From Mesostigma viride (taxonomy: Eukaryota; Streptophyta; Mesostigmatophyceae; Mesostigmatales; Mesostigmataceae): a stretch of DNA of 47,500 bases. The position numbers and the translations under genes were made by a program. The stretch covers positions 1 to 47,500 of the forward strand of contig RPFO01002140.1 in assembly GCA_009746045.1 (NCBI GenBank). The letters are read 5' to 3'. The first letter of the stretch is position 1. Each line of letters begins with the position of its first letter. The notes under the pieces are model-generated. The model had not been told where the DNA came from. It saw only the letters and a program-made list of their open reading frames with translations, and ran no database searches. Positions 1 to 9,479 of the stretch are shown one piece after another.

Positions 1-2
1 CC

Positions 3-2412
3 ACGATCGCGTCGCCCATCAACGCTCTCCTCAAGAAGGGCGTATCCTTCGTCTGGTCGGCACAGTGCCAGCAGGCCTTTGAGGCCCTCAAGGCCAGTTT
101 GACCGCGGCACCCGTGCTCGTGCTCCCAGACCCGTCCCTTCCTTTTGTGGTTGCGACGGATGCGAGCAAGGTGGCTATCGGCGGGGTCCTCTTGCAGGAC
201 CAAGGCAAGGGCTTGCAACCGGTTGAGTACATCTCCCGCACAATGATCCCCGCCGAGCGGAACTATCCGGTCCACCAGCAAGAGCTGTTGGCTGTGGTCT
301 ACTGTTGCCACACATGGCGCCACCACCTGTTGGGCGCGCAGTTTGATGTTGCAGTCAGCGAGACAGGGGACCTCGACCCGCCCGTTTGATTATTCACACG
401 GACCATAGGCCCCTGACCCACCTCTTGACGCAGCCAAATCTGACGCCCCGTCAGGCCAGGTGGATGGAGTACCTTTCCCAGTTTGCCCCTTTTAAGATCC
501 AGTATGTGAAGGGTGCGGACAACGTGGTGCCCGACGCCCTCTCCCGTCGTGCTGACTACTGGTTCTATGAGGACATGGGGGTGCTCCATACCACCTGTGA
601 GGAGGCGCCTGGCGCCCCGCTCTACGATGACCTCCCACGGTCGCCGCGGGCTCGCCACCTGTTTCACATGAGTCATACCACTCCGGATGCCTTGTCGCCC
701 CCGATGGCGACGACGACCAGCGCGTGGACGCGCGGTCCCCCGGGGAAGGGGAGGGGTCCCACACACGGGTTCCCCTTGGCGCTGTGGCTCAGGCTCTTTT
801 TCATCTGGAACCTCTTGGATCCCCGGTGGTCGTGTCTGAGTACCTACACTCGGCGCTGGACCAACCGGAGGAGGAGGACGAGGCCGATGCGTATACGGTC
901 ACTTCCCCCTGGAGATGCTGATCAGCCGCTTCACGGTTACCGAGCCGGCCGCCTTGGAGGTGATCAAGTCACACCCCAAGATGATGGGCAGGCTCCCGTG
1001 CAAGTTCCAAGGGGGTCGCCTATACGTCATGGTGCGCCCGGACACGTGGCGCCTCTACATACCGAGCTCTGTCGAGCAGCCTTGCTCCACGAGCTCCACG
1101 ACTCCCTAGTCGGCGGTCATCAGGGCATTGGGCGGCTGCTACCAAGGGCACGTCGTCACTTCTACTGGCCTGGCATGAAGGACTACATTGCGGCCTATAT
1201 ACGCGAATGCCCGTCGTGCCAGATAGCCAAGTCCCAGAACACGGGTACTCAGGCTGTCCCAAAGACGCTACCTGATCCCCTGGGTCCCTGGGACTCGATC
1301 CAGATGGATTTCGTCGGCCCCTTTAAGAAGACCAAGAACGGCAACAGCAAGATCTTGGTGTTCGTGGACCGACTCACGCGCATGTGTCACCTGGCCCCTG
1401 TCCGGCTGACCTCACGGCCGAGGGGTGTGCCAAACTGTACCTCAACCACGTCTTCCGGTTCCACGGGCTCAGCCGCCAGTTCATCTCGGACCGGGACACG
1501 CTCTTCACCGCCCGGTTCTGGCAGGAGTTCTTCGACTGCCTGGGAACCAAGGTGTCGCTAGGGACGGCTTATCACAGCTCGTCCTCCCATCTGGTGGAGC
1601 GACTCAACCGCACGGTACAGGAAACCATGCGCCATTACACCGACGAGGTGGGCAGCAACTGGGAGGAGTTGCTGTGCTTGGTGGAGTTCTCCCTGAACAA
1701 CGCACCACAGGCAGCCCATGGCCTAACCCCGTTCTTTCTCAACACGGGAAGGCATCCGCTGACGCCGACCGACTTGCTGACGAGTCCGGCACTGGCGGAA
1801 CCGGAGGTGCTGCGCACTACTCTGGCGGGCGTGAGCAGCCTGCTGGAAAAGATGCGCCAAGCTCACAACAGTGCGGTTAAAGGGTACCGGGCCGCTGCCG
1901 AGCGCAACATGGCTCGCGTGGAAGGCAAGCGGGACTCTAGAGCACCGGACATCGAGGTCGGGGACTGGGTCCTGGTAGAGGGACCCCAGCTCGGTCGATT
2001 CTCCCAGAAGGTGGAAGGGGAGCTCAAAACGAAGCTCCGGCCCATGTACCTGGGGCCCCACCAAGTGCTGGAGAAATGGGATGATGTCATGTTCAAGGTG
2101 GACGTGCCCATCTCATGGGGCACCGCAACAACCTTCCACCGCGACCAGCTCAAGCTGTACCACCAGAACTCGATCCAGGGTAGACTCAATCCCCCGGCTC
2201 CTGTGGAATACGATCCGGAGACAGGGGAACAGGAGGACGAGGTCGAGGAGATTGTCGCCCATCGCGATTTCGGGCGTGGTCGACAACGCCAATATCGGAT
2301 CCGGTGGAAGTTCTCTCGATATGGGGCAGAGGCCTCTTGGCGGACGGAGAAGGAGCTCTCTGGCTGCAAGCGGTTGCTAGACGCGTACAAGAAGGTCCAC
2401 AGGTTGCAATAG
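3..2412 (+). pseudogene. pol: 3' part of Ty3/gypsy pol (RNase H, integrase, chromodomain), frame broken
   Basis: This is the downstream part of a retrotransposon polyprotein; the element's 5' half lies outside the window. It starts in the RT/RNase H connection, continues through RNase H (TDAS, QQELL and HTDHRPL motifs), the integrase zinc-binding region, the DDE core (MDF, SDRD, VERLNRT) and a C-terminal chromodomain, and stops at 2410-2412. Compared with the intact copy at 9476-13702 the frame is broken five times, each time by loss of one C in a C run: near 376-378, 698-702, 905-909, 1062-1063 and 1395-1398. Downstream of about 1400 the frame is intact and the sequence is almost identical to the other copy. 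The breaks may be real decay or sequence-consensus errors near a contig edge; their uniform type favours the second. Identity as gypsy pol is secure. Confidence 0.93.
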
Positions 2413-2475
2413 AGGTATGTACATACACTTAGAGGTATGTACATACACATAGAGGTATGTACATACCACAGGTAC
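2411..2475 (+). repeat. Triple TATGTACATA palindrome repeat between pol and the third ORF
   Basis: Three near-identical 18-21 bp units, each with AGAGGTATGTACATAC, start at the pol stop codon and run across the ATG of the following ORF. The core GTATGTACATAC is self-complementary. The same block is present in the inverted copy at about 9419-9479. It could be a promoter element, a protein-binding site or an RNA structure for expression of the third ORF; none of these is shown. Confidence 0.85.
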
Positions 2476-4664
2476 ACAGTACACTAGTCGGTATGACACA
2501 CCGGTACTCACAGGTGTTGCCTCGCTGCTCGTGGTCATTCCTTGTACAACAGACGGGCTCCCCAGAGGAGACTCGATCCAGCCCCAGAGGCAGCCCCAGA
2601 GGTAGTGATTCCAGCAGTCCCTTGGTGCGGTTCACACCCCCAGCCTCCCCAGAGGAGCCGGCAGGGTTCGTGCCAACTTGGACCAGTTTTGGCAAGAGGC
2701 GACGGTCGGAAGACATGAAGGAGCAGGGGTCGGATATAGCCGCGACCGCCAACGAGAACAACCGTGAGACCTTTAATCCGCGGACGTTTCTGCCCGACTA
2801 CGGCCAGGAGGGCGTGTTCTTGGCGCGTCGACGGCGCAGGCACGGCAAGGCCGATCAAGACTACCTGGCCTCCTCGGTTCTGGAGTGGCCCCGCGATCGA
2901 CACGAGAAGTTCCGCAAATCCGTGCAAAGGCATTGCGGGTTCAAAGTCGAGACCCGGACGGCGATTCGAGGGAATGTGGCGGTAGGGACAGCTTGGGAGG
3001 ACCACGCACCCAGCTATGCCTGCGACCGTTGCGTGACTACGGTGTCGGCCCTCATGGCCTACCCACGCCTCATGTTCTTGCTCGTCGCACCGGCACGACG
3101 TCAGACCCTGCAGTGGGCCTACCGGGGTTTGCCGCCAGACGGGGCCTTACGGGGCCCGTTCTGCACCACCAACGGCCAGTACTCCCTTCGGCAGGCGCTG
3201 GACCGTATCGTGGAATTGGACGAGGCGGATGATCGCGGAGGGGAGGGCCCCGATGATGAGGAATACGGGAGTGAAGACGACGACCTGTTTCCGCCGCGTC
3301 CGGCGCCCCGGGAACCTGCCCCCTCAGCCGGCAACGCCTCGCGCGACCCCCGCCGCCGTGAGAACTCGGGTGACCGCAGCTCACAGGACGCGTCCCGCTC
3401 CAGAGAGGCTTCCCAGGGTGTGGGTGTACGCCCGGGGGCGCGTGAGGAGGAAAGGTCCTTTCGGCGGACCTGGGACCAGGCAACGGCCCACCAACGACCA
3501 CACTCGGGGTCGCGGTCGCCAAAGACGGCCCCAGAGGTCGTACCCTCGGCTGGTCGTGGCAAGGCGGTGGCGGACACGTCTACTGCACAGGCCCAACGTT
3601 CGACCCCAGAGGTCGCACCATCGGCTAATCGTGGCAAGTCTGTTGCGGACCCATCTACCGCGAAGACCCAACGATCGACCCCAGAGGTCGCTCCGCCAGA
3701 AGCCAGTGGTACGGCTGTCCCCGGCCCGTCGTCCGTGCAGTCAACACGGTCGAATACTGAGGTAGAAATTGCTCAACCTGCGGGTCGCGGTCAGGTGCCA
3801 GAAGTTCAGGCGCTCGCGCCAGCAATTCCGGGCCCGCCGCCCTGTCACCAGGGGTTTGCGCCGGTTGTGCCATGGACGATGGGGGACTACATCCGGCCGC
3901 TGCCCGGTCGCACTGTCACCTACGGGGGCAGACGCCCCCGCATGGAGATTTTATCGGTGGCTTGGCATCGGGACGCGGACATCCAGCTGCGGGCTCCATA
4001 CGAGTGTGGGGGCCATGCGCTAGCGTTTACTCCAGGGCCCTGGTGTTACAAGGACCGAGGGGCGTACATGGAATTGCTGAGAGTGGACCTGTATCCCCAC
4101 ATCCCCCACCGGGTGCCTCGGCAGATCACCCCTGGTGAGCCCTTTCCGTTCAGTGTGGATGGGGTGACGCGTTACGCCCCGGAGGGCGATCATTGGGATT
4201 ACCATGTGGCGGGTTTCCCCCGTGTGGTGAAGCCCCCCAAGCTGGCTCCGAACGCTTTGGCGTTCCTGCACGGCGTCGCCCCCGACTTCATGGATGATCG
4301 CTTGGGCCCGCCGGCAACGGAGGTCGATCTGGGACAGGTGGCCACCGTGATGCTGGGTATGGGGGAAACATATGTGGCGGATTACCGCTGTGGGGTAGTG
4401 GACAGGAACGTCAAGTCCCTTCTGTTCACCTTCCCGGAGTACATGGCCGCCTTCCTCTCCATGTGGCCTCCCAACGCGTGGGACCGTTTGTCCCTGTCCG
4501 GACGCCGTGGCACTGGCAAGCCGGAGCAGTGGGCCTTCGAGGAGGATCTCCTGAGGTTCCCAGGGACTCGGGGCCCCCAGGCCACGGAGCACGGCGAGCG
4601 AGTCTATCGGTGGGCGTACCAGCAGCAGCAGATGGTGCGGGACAGGCGAGGCCATGGCCGCTGA
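2457..4664 (+). CDS. Family A third ORF, 735 aa, function unknown
   Basis: A long ORF lies between pol and the 3' LTR, where some Ty3 elements carry env or accessory genes. The ATG at 2457 is 44 bases after the pol stop and in a different frame; M13 or M87 could also be the start. The protein has a Ser/Pro-rich N-terminus, a basic patch (RRRRRH, residues 124-129), a Cys/His-containing region (C160, C187 or its substitute, C189, C192), a probably disordered acidic and Ser/Pro stretch at about 255-450, and a globular-looking C-terminal region from about 465. Residues 355-450 hold about four degenerate units of 24-25 residues around STPEVAPS. I see no signal peptide or membrane segment, so an envelope role is unlikely. 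It differs from the copy at 7224-9431 by one visible residue (Tyr for Cys at 187). I do not recognise the family. Confidence 0.85.
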   Translation: MYIPQVHSTLVGMTHRYSQVLPRCSWSFLVQQTGSPEETRSSPRGSPRGSDSSSPLVRFTPPASPEEPAGFVPTWTSFGKRRRSEDMKEQGSDIAATANENNRETFNPRTFLPDYGQEGVFLARRRRRHGKADQDYLASSVLEWPRDRHEKFRKSVQRHCGFKVETRTAIRGNVAVGTAWEDHAPSYACDRCVTTVSALMAYPRLMFLLVAPARRQTLQWAYRGLPPDGALRGPFCTTNGQYSLRQALDRIVELDEADDRGGEGPDDEEYGSEDDDLFPPRPAPREPAPSAGNASRDPRRRENSGDRSSQDASRSREASQGVGVRPGAREEERSFRRTWDQATAHQRPHSGSRSPKTAPEVVPSAGRGKAVADTSTAQAQRSTPEVAPSANRGKSVADPSTAKTQRSTPEVAPPEASGTAVPGPSSVQSTRSNTEVEIAQPAGRGQVPEVQALAPAIPGPPPCHQGFAPVVPWTMGDYIRPLPGRTVTYGGRRPRMEILSVAWHRDADIQLRAPYECGGHALAFTPGPWCYKDRGAYMELLRVDLYPHIPHRVPRQITPGEPFPFSVDGVTRYAPEGDHWDYHVAGFPRVVKPPKLAPNALAFLHGVAPDFMDDRLGPPATEVDLGQVATVMLGMGETYVADYRCGVVDRNVKSLLFTFPEYMAAFLSMWPPNAWDRLSLSGRRGTGKPEQWAFEEDLLRFPGTRGPQATEHGERVYRWAYQQQQMVRDRRGHGR

Positions 4665-4937
4665 CCAGGAGGGTCGGCGGTGGTACGGTGATAGCTGGAA
4701 GGATTCCATTATTTGACTACGTCAAGGCTTGCCCCTGTGTGGCAAGTTCTGGGGGAATTGGTTTTACTAGTCCGATGGGTGAACATGGGCTGGGACATAG
4801 TACCCCTATGGTCAATCTGATTTTTGCCCTGCGTGGCAAGTAGAATAACCCTGTGTGGTTAGTAGCATGTTTGTTGTGTGCTTTCTCTCTTTAGTTGCTG
4901 GTCCTTATCTACATGACGGTAGGGACTACCGTCCCCC

Positions 4938-4952
4938 GGGGAGGGGGAGGAG
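4938..4952 (+). other. Polypurine tract of the left family A copy
   Basis: GGGGAGGGGGAGGAG directly abuts the LTR start. This is the expected position and composition of the plus-strand primer for an LTR retrotransposon. Confidence 0.85.
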
Positions 4953-5638
4953 TGTTGCGAACCCGACCCTTGGAACGGGCGCAACAATGGAATAAATTAT
5001 GTATTTTGGCTTGTTGTCATAGTCCGTAGGACTTTGGGACTCATTTCGGGACTTAATTTGGGAATTGTCCCTTGGTCAGGACTTTTGTATGGAACTATGA
5101 TAGTTTGTGTGATTCGGACCGGTTATTTTGGGCCTAGGTTGATGTACGAGATCTTCTAGAGCTAGTAAGCCGGTGCAGTCGCGCCGCGCTGCGTACTTTA
5201 TAGCTGGTTGAGATATTGTACCCATGCGTGGATTCTGTAGCCTGGCGAGGGTCGATGTCGACCCGAGGATCTTGTGTGGACTGCATGTTTCGGAATTCTC
5301 TGGAAGGCCGGCGCCATGTCGGCGCCCCTTGCCAGCCTGGTGGCAGACCTAGGTGAAATTGGTCCGAGGACGAGAGTCTCGTCCTCTTGGTTCGGAATAA
5401 AGTGTGTGTTTTCACCTGTCTGAACCTGGGGCATAATTCCAACTGCATTTGGTAGCTCCATCCTAAATGTGGATTGTGTAGATTAATGCAATATTAATCA
5501 ACGCGAGCCGTAACAGGCCTAAAGCCACGCCTGTTCCGTTAATCCCACTCCCAGAGAGTGGTCGTGGTTAGCCAAGAAACCGGGAATAACCTACCTTAAC
5601 AATAGGATCTTTCGCACGACCCAGATGGGTTCGTTACA
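4953..5638 (+). mobile_element. 3' LTR of the left family A copy, 686 bp
   Basis: The LTR starts TGTTGCGAACCC and ends GGGTTCGTTACA, so it has TG...CA ends inside a short imperfect inverted repeat. A TATA-like TTTATAG lies at 5197-5203 and an AATAAA signal at 5396-5401, which brackets a plausible R region. Several short perfect palindromes are present, for example GAGGACGAGAGTCTCGTCCT within 5367-5387. It matches the LTRs at 6250-6935 and 21973-22657 in reverse orientation with very few differences (for example the A in AGTAAGCC at about 5166). Confidence 0.95.
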
Positions 5639-6249
5639 GGTAACGAGGATTCGCACCGTTGATTTTAACATATGTTTCTTTTTTTGCGCCATTTGGCGAG
5701 CATCGACTGGAGCCTGAACCTAGCGGGGGGAATCGCGCGGGGGAATCTTGCGGGGGAATCTTGCAGGGCAAAATTCCGGACGTGAATTTAACGAAGTCCT
5801 ACTACATTTTGCTTGGGTCAACATATATACTAAAATTTGTAAAACGCAGCCCTGGCACAATTTTAGCTAACACTCTTTCGAACGGCTTTCGGCTCCAGCC
5901 ACTCAGCGGCGCGACTTACAGTCCGCTTGACGAATGAGCTGCGCGGAATTGCATTCCGACCAATCACGAAAAGGTCAAACCACGGCGTCCATATTATGAG
6001 GGTTTTTGTGCGTTACATCCAGATGAGCCATTTGGCAGAGGTCCGTATGCCCAGATGGCTCCTACTAGAAAACTCTGCGATTTCCTGTGTTCGCGAGCTC
6101 CAGATATAACCGTCGCAAACTTTTGGGCTGTTGGACCAAACTTTGTTCTCCCGAACCAGTTACAAACGCGCAGGAAGCTCACACGTGGATTTTCCTGTGC
6201 TCCACCGCCTGTAAGCGATTTCCCCCTGCTGTCTGCGGGTTTGGCGAGG
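5639..6249. other. Spacer between the two inverted family A copies
   Basis: This is the only non-element DNA between the two tail-to-tail copies. It includes a short tandem repeat of GGGGGAATCTTGC (about 5727-5765). I recognise no gene. The last five bases, CGAGG at 6245-6249, are the target duplication of the right copy, so before insertion this spacer continued at 22663. Confidence 0.7.
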
Positions 6250-6935
6250 TGTAACGAACCCATCTGGGTCGTGCGAAAGATCCTATTGTTAAGGTAGGTT
6301 ATTCCCGGTTTCTTGGCTAACCACGACCACTCTCTGGGAGTGGGATTAACGGAACAGGCGTGGCTTTAGGCCTGTTACGGCTCGCGTTGATTAATATTGC
6401 ATTAATCTACACAATCCACATTTAGGATGGAGCTACCAAATGCAGTTGGAATTATGCCCCAGGTTCAGACAGGTGAAAACACACACTTTATTCCGAACCA
6501 AGAGGACGAGACTCTCGTCCTCGGACCAATTTCACCTAGGTCTGCCACCAGGCTGGCAAGGGGCGCCGACATGGCGCCGGCCTTCCAGAGAATTCCGAAA
6601 CATGCAGTCCACACAAGATCCTCGGGTCGACATCGACCCTCGCCAGGCTACAGAATCCACGCATGGGTACAATATCTCAACCAGCTATAAAGTACGCAGC
6701 GCGGCGCGACTGCACCGGCCTACTAGCTCTAGAAGATCTCGTACATCAACCTAGGCCCAAAATAACCGGTCCGAATCACACAAACTATCATAGTTCCATA
6801 CAAAAGTCCTGACCAAGGGACAATTCCCAAATTAAGTCCCGAAATGAGTCCCAAAGTCCTACGGACTATGACAACAAGCCAAAATACATAATTTATTCCA
6901 TTGTTGCGCCCGTTCCAAGGGTCGGGTTCGCAACA
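6250..6935 (-). mobile_element. 3' LTR of the complete family A copy
   Basis: In - strand sense it starts TGTTGCGAACCC at 6935 and ends GGTTCGTTACA at 6250. It is 686 bp, the same length as the other two LTRs, and looks identical to the 5' LTR at 21973-22657. Confidence 0.95.
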
Positions 6936-6950
6936 CTCCTCCCCCTCCCC
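6936..6950 (-). other. Polypurine tract of the complete family A copy
   Basis: The - strand reads GGGGAGGGGGAGGAG immediately upstream of the 3' LTR. Confidence 0.85.
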
Positions 6951-7223
6951 GGGGGACGGTAGTCCCTACCGTCATGTAGATAAGGACCAGCAACTAAAGA
7001 GAGAAAGCACACAACAAACATGCTACTAACCACACAGGGTTATTCTACTTGCCACGCAGGGCAAAAATCAGATTGACCATAGGGGTACTATGTCCCAGCC
7101 CATGTTCACCCATCGGACTAGTAAAACCAATTCCCCCAGAACTTGCCACACAGGGGCAAGCCTTGACGTAGTCAAATAATGGAATCCTTCCAGCTATCAC
7201 CGTACCACCGCCGACCCTCCTGG

Positions 7224-9431
7224 TCAGCGGCCATGGCCTCGCCTGTCCCGCACCATCTGCTGCTGCTGGTACGCCCACCGATAGACTCGCTCGCCGTGCT
7301 CCGTGGCCTGGGGGCCCCGAGTCCCTGGGAACCTCAGGAGATCCTCCTCGAAGGCCCACTGCTCCGGCTTGCCAGTGCCACGGCGTCCGGACAGGGACAA
7401 ACGGTCCCACGCGTTGGGAGGCCACATGGAGAGGAAGGCGGCCATGTACTCCGGGAAGGTGAACAGAAGGGACTTGACGTTCCTGTCCACTACCCCACAG
7501 CGGTAATCCGCCACATATGTTTCCCCCATACCCAGCATCACGGTGGCCACCTGTCCCAGATCGACCTCCGTTGCCGGCGGGCCCAAGCGATCATCCATGA
7601 AGTCGGGGGCGACGCCGTGCAGGAACGCCAAAGCGTTCGGAGCCAGCTTGGGGGGCTTCACCACACGGGGGAAACCCGCCACATGGTAATCCCAATGATC
7701 GCCCTCCGGGGCGTAACGCGTCACCCCATCCACACTGAACGGAAAGGGCTCACCAGGGGTGATCTGCCGAGGCACCCGGTGGGGGATGTGGGGATACAGG
7801 TCCACTCTCAGCAATTCCATGTACGCCCCTCGGTCCTTGTAACACCAGGGCCCTGGAGTAAACGCTAGCGCATGGCCCCCACACTCGTATGGAGCCCGCA
7901 GCTGGATGTCCGCGTCCCGATGCCAAGCCACCGATAAAATCTCCATGCGGGGGCGTCTGCCCCCGTAGGTGACAGTGCGACCGGGCAGCGGCCGGATGTA
8001 GTCCCCCATCGTCCATGGCACAACCGGCGCAAACCCCTGGTGACAGGGCGGCGGGCCCGGAATTGCTGGCGCGAGCGCCTGAACTTCTGGCACCTGACCG
8101 CGACCCGCAGGTTGAGCAATTTCTACCTCAGTATTCGACCGTGTTGACTGCACGGACGACGGGCCGGGGACAGCCGTACCACTGGCTTCTGGCGGAGCGA
8201 CCTCTGGGGTCGATCGTTGGGTCTTCGCGGTAGATGGGTCCGCAACAGACTTGCCACGATTAGCCGATGGTGCGACCTCTGGGGTCGAACGTTGGGCCTG
8301 TGCAGTAGACGTGTCCGCCACCGCCTTGCCACGACCAGCCGAGGGTACGACCTCTGGGGCCGTCTTTGGCGACCGCGACCCCGAGTGTGGTCGTTGGTGG
8401 GCCGTTGCCTGGTCCCAGGTCCGCCGAAAGGACCTTTCCTCCTCACGCGCCCCCGGGCGTACACCCACACCCTGGGAAGCCTCTCTGGAGCGGGACGCGT
8501 CCTGTGAGCTGCGGTCACCCGAGTTCTCACGGCGGCGGGGGTCGCGCGAGGCGTTGCCGGCTGAGGGGGCAGGTTCCCGGGGCGCCGGACGCGGCGGAAA
8601 CAGGTCGTCGTCTTCACTCCCGTATTCCTCATCATCGGGGCCCTCCCCTCCGCGATCATCCGCCTCGTCCAATTCCACGATACGGTCCAGCGCCTGCCGA
8701 AGGGAGTACTGGCCGTTGGTGGTGCAGAACGGGCCCCGTAAGGCCCCGTCTGGCGGCAAACCCCGGTAGGCCCACTGCAGGGTCTGACGTCGTGCCGGTG
8801 CGACGAGCAAGAACATGAGGCGTGGGTAGGCCATGAGGGCCGACACCGTAGTCACGCAACGGTCGCAGGCACAGCTGGGTGCGTGGTCCTCCCAAGCTGT
8901 CCCTACCGCCACATTCCCTCGAATCGCCGTCCGGGTCTCGACTTTGAACCCGCAATGCCTTTGCACGGATTTGCGGAACTTCTCGTGTCGATCGCGGGGC
9001 CACTCCAGAACCGAGGAGGCCAGGTAGTCTTGATCGGCCTTGCCGTGCCTGCGCCGTCGACGCGCCAAGAACACGCCCTCCTGGCCGTAGTCGGGCAGAA
9101 ACGTCCGCGGATTAAAGGTCTCACGGTTGTTCTCGTTGGCGGTCGCGGCTATATCCGACCCCTGCTCCTTCATGTCTTCCGACCGTCGCCTCTTGCCAAA
9201 ACTGGTCCAAGTTGGCACGAACCCTGCCGGCTCCTCTGGGGAGGCTGGGGGTGTGAACCGCACCAAGGGACTGCTGGAATCACTGCCTCTGGGGCTGCCT
9301 CTGGGGCTGGATCGAGTCTCCTCTGGGGAGCCCGTCTGTTGTACAAGGAATGACCACGAGCAGCGAGGCAACACCTGTGAGTACCGGTGTGTCATACCGA
9401 CTAGTGTACTGTGTACCTGTGGTATGTACAT
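7224..9431 (-). CDS. Family A third ORF, 735 aa, function unknown (complete copy)
   Basis: This is the second copy of the unknown ORF between pol and the 3' LTR, collinear with 2457-4664 and the same length. It is uninterrupted in both copies, which suggests it matters to the element or that both copies are very young. Visible features are the basic patch at 124-129, cysteines at 160, 187, 189 and 192, an acidic run near 265-276, the 24-25 residue repeat block at 355-450, and a C-terminal region (465-735) rich in aromatic residues and Gly/Pro. Eight of the 13 CCCCAGAGG motifs of the element lie in it: five in the first 220 bases and three in the repeat block. It lacks hydrophobic segments long enough for an envelope protein. 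It might be a structural, nucleic-acid-binding or host-interaction protein, but I cannot assign a role. Confidence 0.88.
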   Translation of the reverse strand: MYIPQVHSTLVGMTHRYSQVLPRCSWSFLVQQTGSPEETRSSPRGSPRGSDSSSPLVRFTPPASPEEPAGFVPTWTSFGKRRRSEDMKEQGSDIAATANENNRETFNPRTFLPDYGQEGVFLARRRRRHGKADQDYLASSVLEWPRDRHEKFRKSVQRHCGFKVETRTAIRGNVAVGTAWEDHAPSCACDRCVTTVSALMAYPRLMFLLVAPARRQTLQWAYRGLPPDGALRGPFCTTNGQYSLRQALDRIVELDEADDRGGEGPDDEEYGSEDDDLFPPRPAPREPAPSAGNASRDPRRRENSGDRSSQDASRSREASQGVGVRPGAREEERSFRRTWDQATAHQRPHSGSRSPKTAPEVVPSAGRGKAVADTSTAQAQRSTPEVAPSANRGKSVADPSTAKTQRSTPEVAPPEASGTAVPGPSSVQSTRSNTEVEIAQPAGRGQVPEVQALAPAIPGPPPCHQGFAPVVPWTMGDYIRPLPGRTVTYGGRRPRMEILSVAWHRDADIQLRAPYECGGHALAFTPGPWCYKDRGAYMELLRVDLYPHIPHRVPRQITPGEPFPFSVDGVTRYAPEGDHWDYHVAGFPRVVKPPKLAPNALAFLHGVAPDFMDDRLGPPATEVDLGQVATVMLGMGETYVADYRCGVVDRNVKSLLFTFPEYMAAFLSMWPPNAWDRLSLSGRRGTGKPEQWAFEEDLLRFPGTRGPQATEHGERVYRWAYQQQQMVRDRRGHGR

Positions 9432-9479
9432 ACCTCTATGTGTATGTACATACCTCTAAGTGTATGTACATACCTCTAT
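9419..9479 (-). repeat. Triple TATGTACATA palindrome block at the pol to third-ORF junction
   Basis: Three repeats of GTATGTACATACCTCTA (plus strand) separate the pol stop codon (9476-9478) from the ATG of the next ORF (9431). It matches 2411-2475 in the other copy. Confidence 0.85.

Noticed and set aside
5134-5461. ORFs of 87 and 104 codons in the family A LTR, also in the other LTRs
   Set aside because: They overlap each other on the antisense strand of the LTR and resemble no protein.
7224-9431. Third ORF of family A as an envelope gene
   Set aside because: There is no signal peptide, no membrane anchor and no fusion-peptide-like segment.
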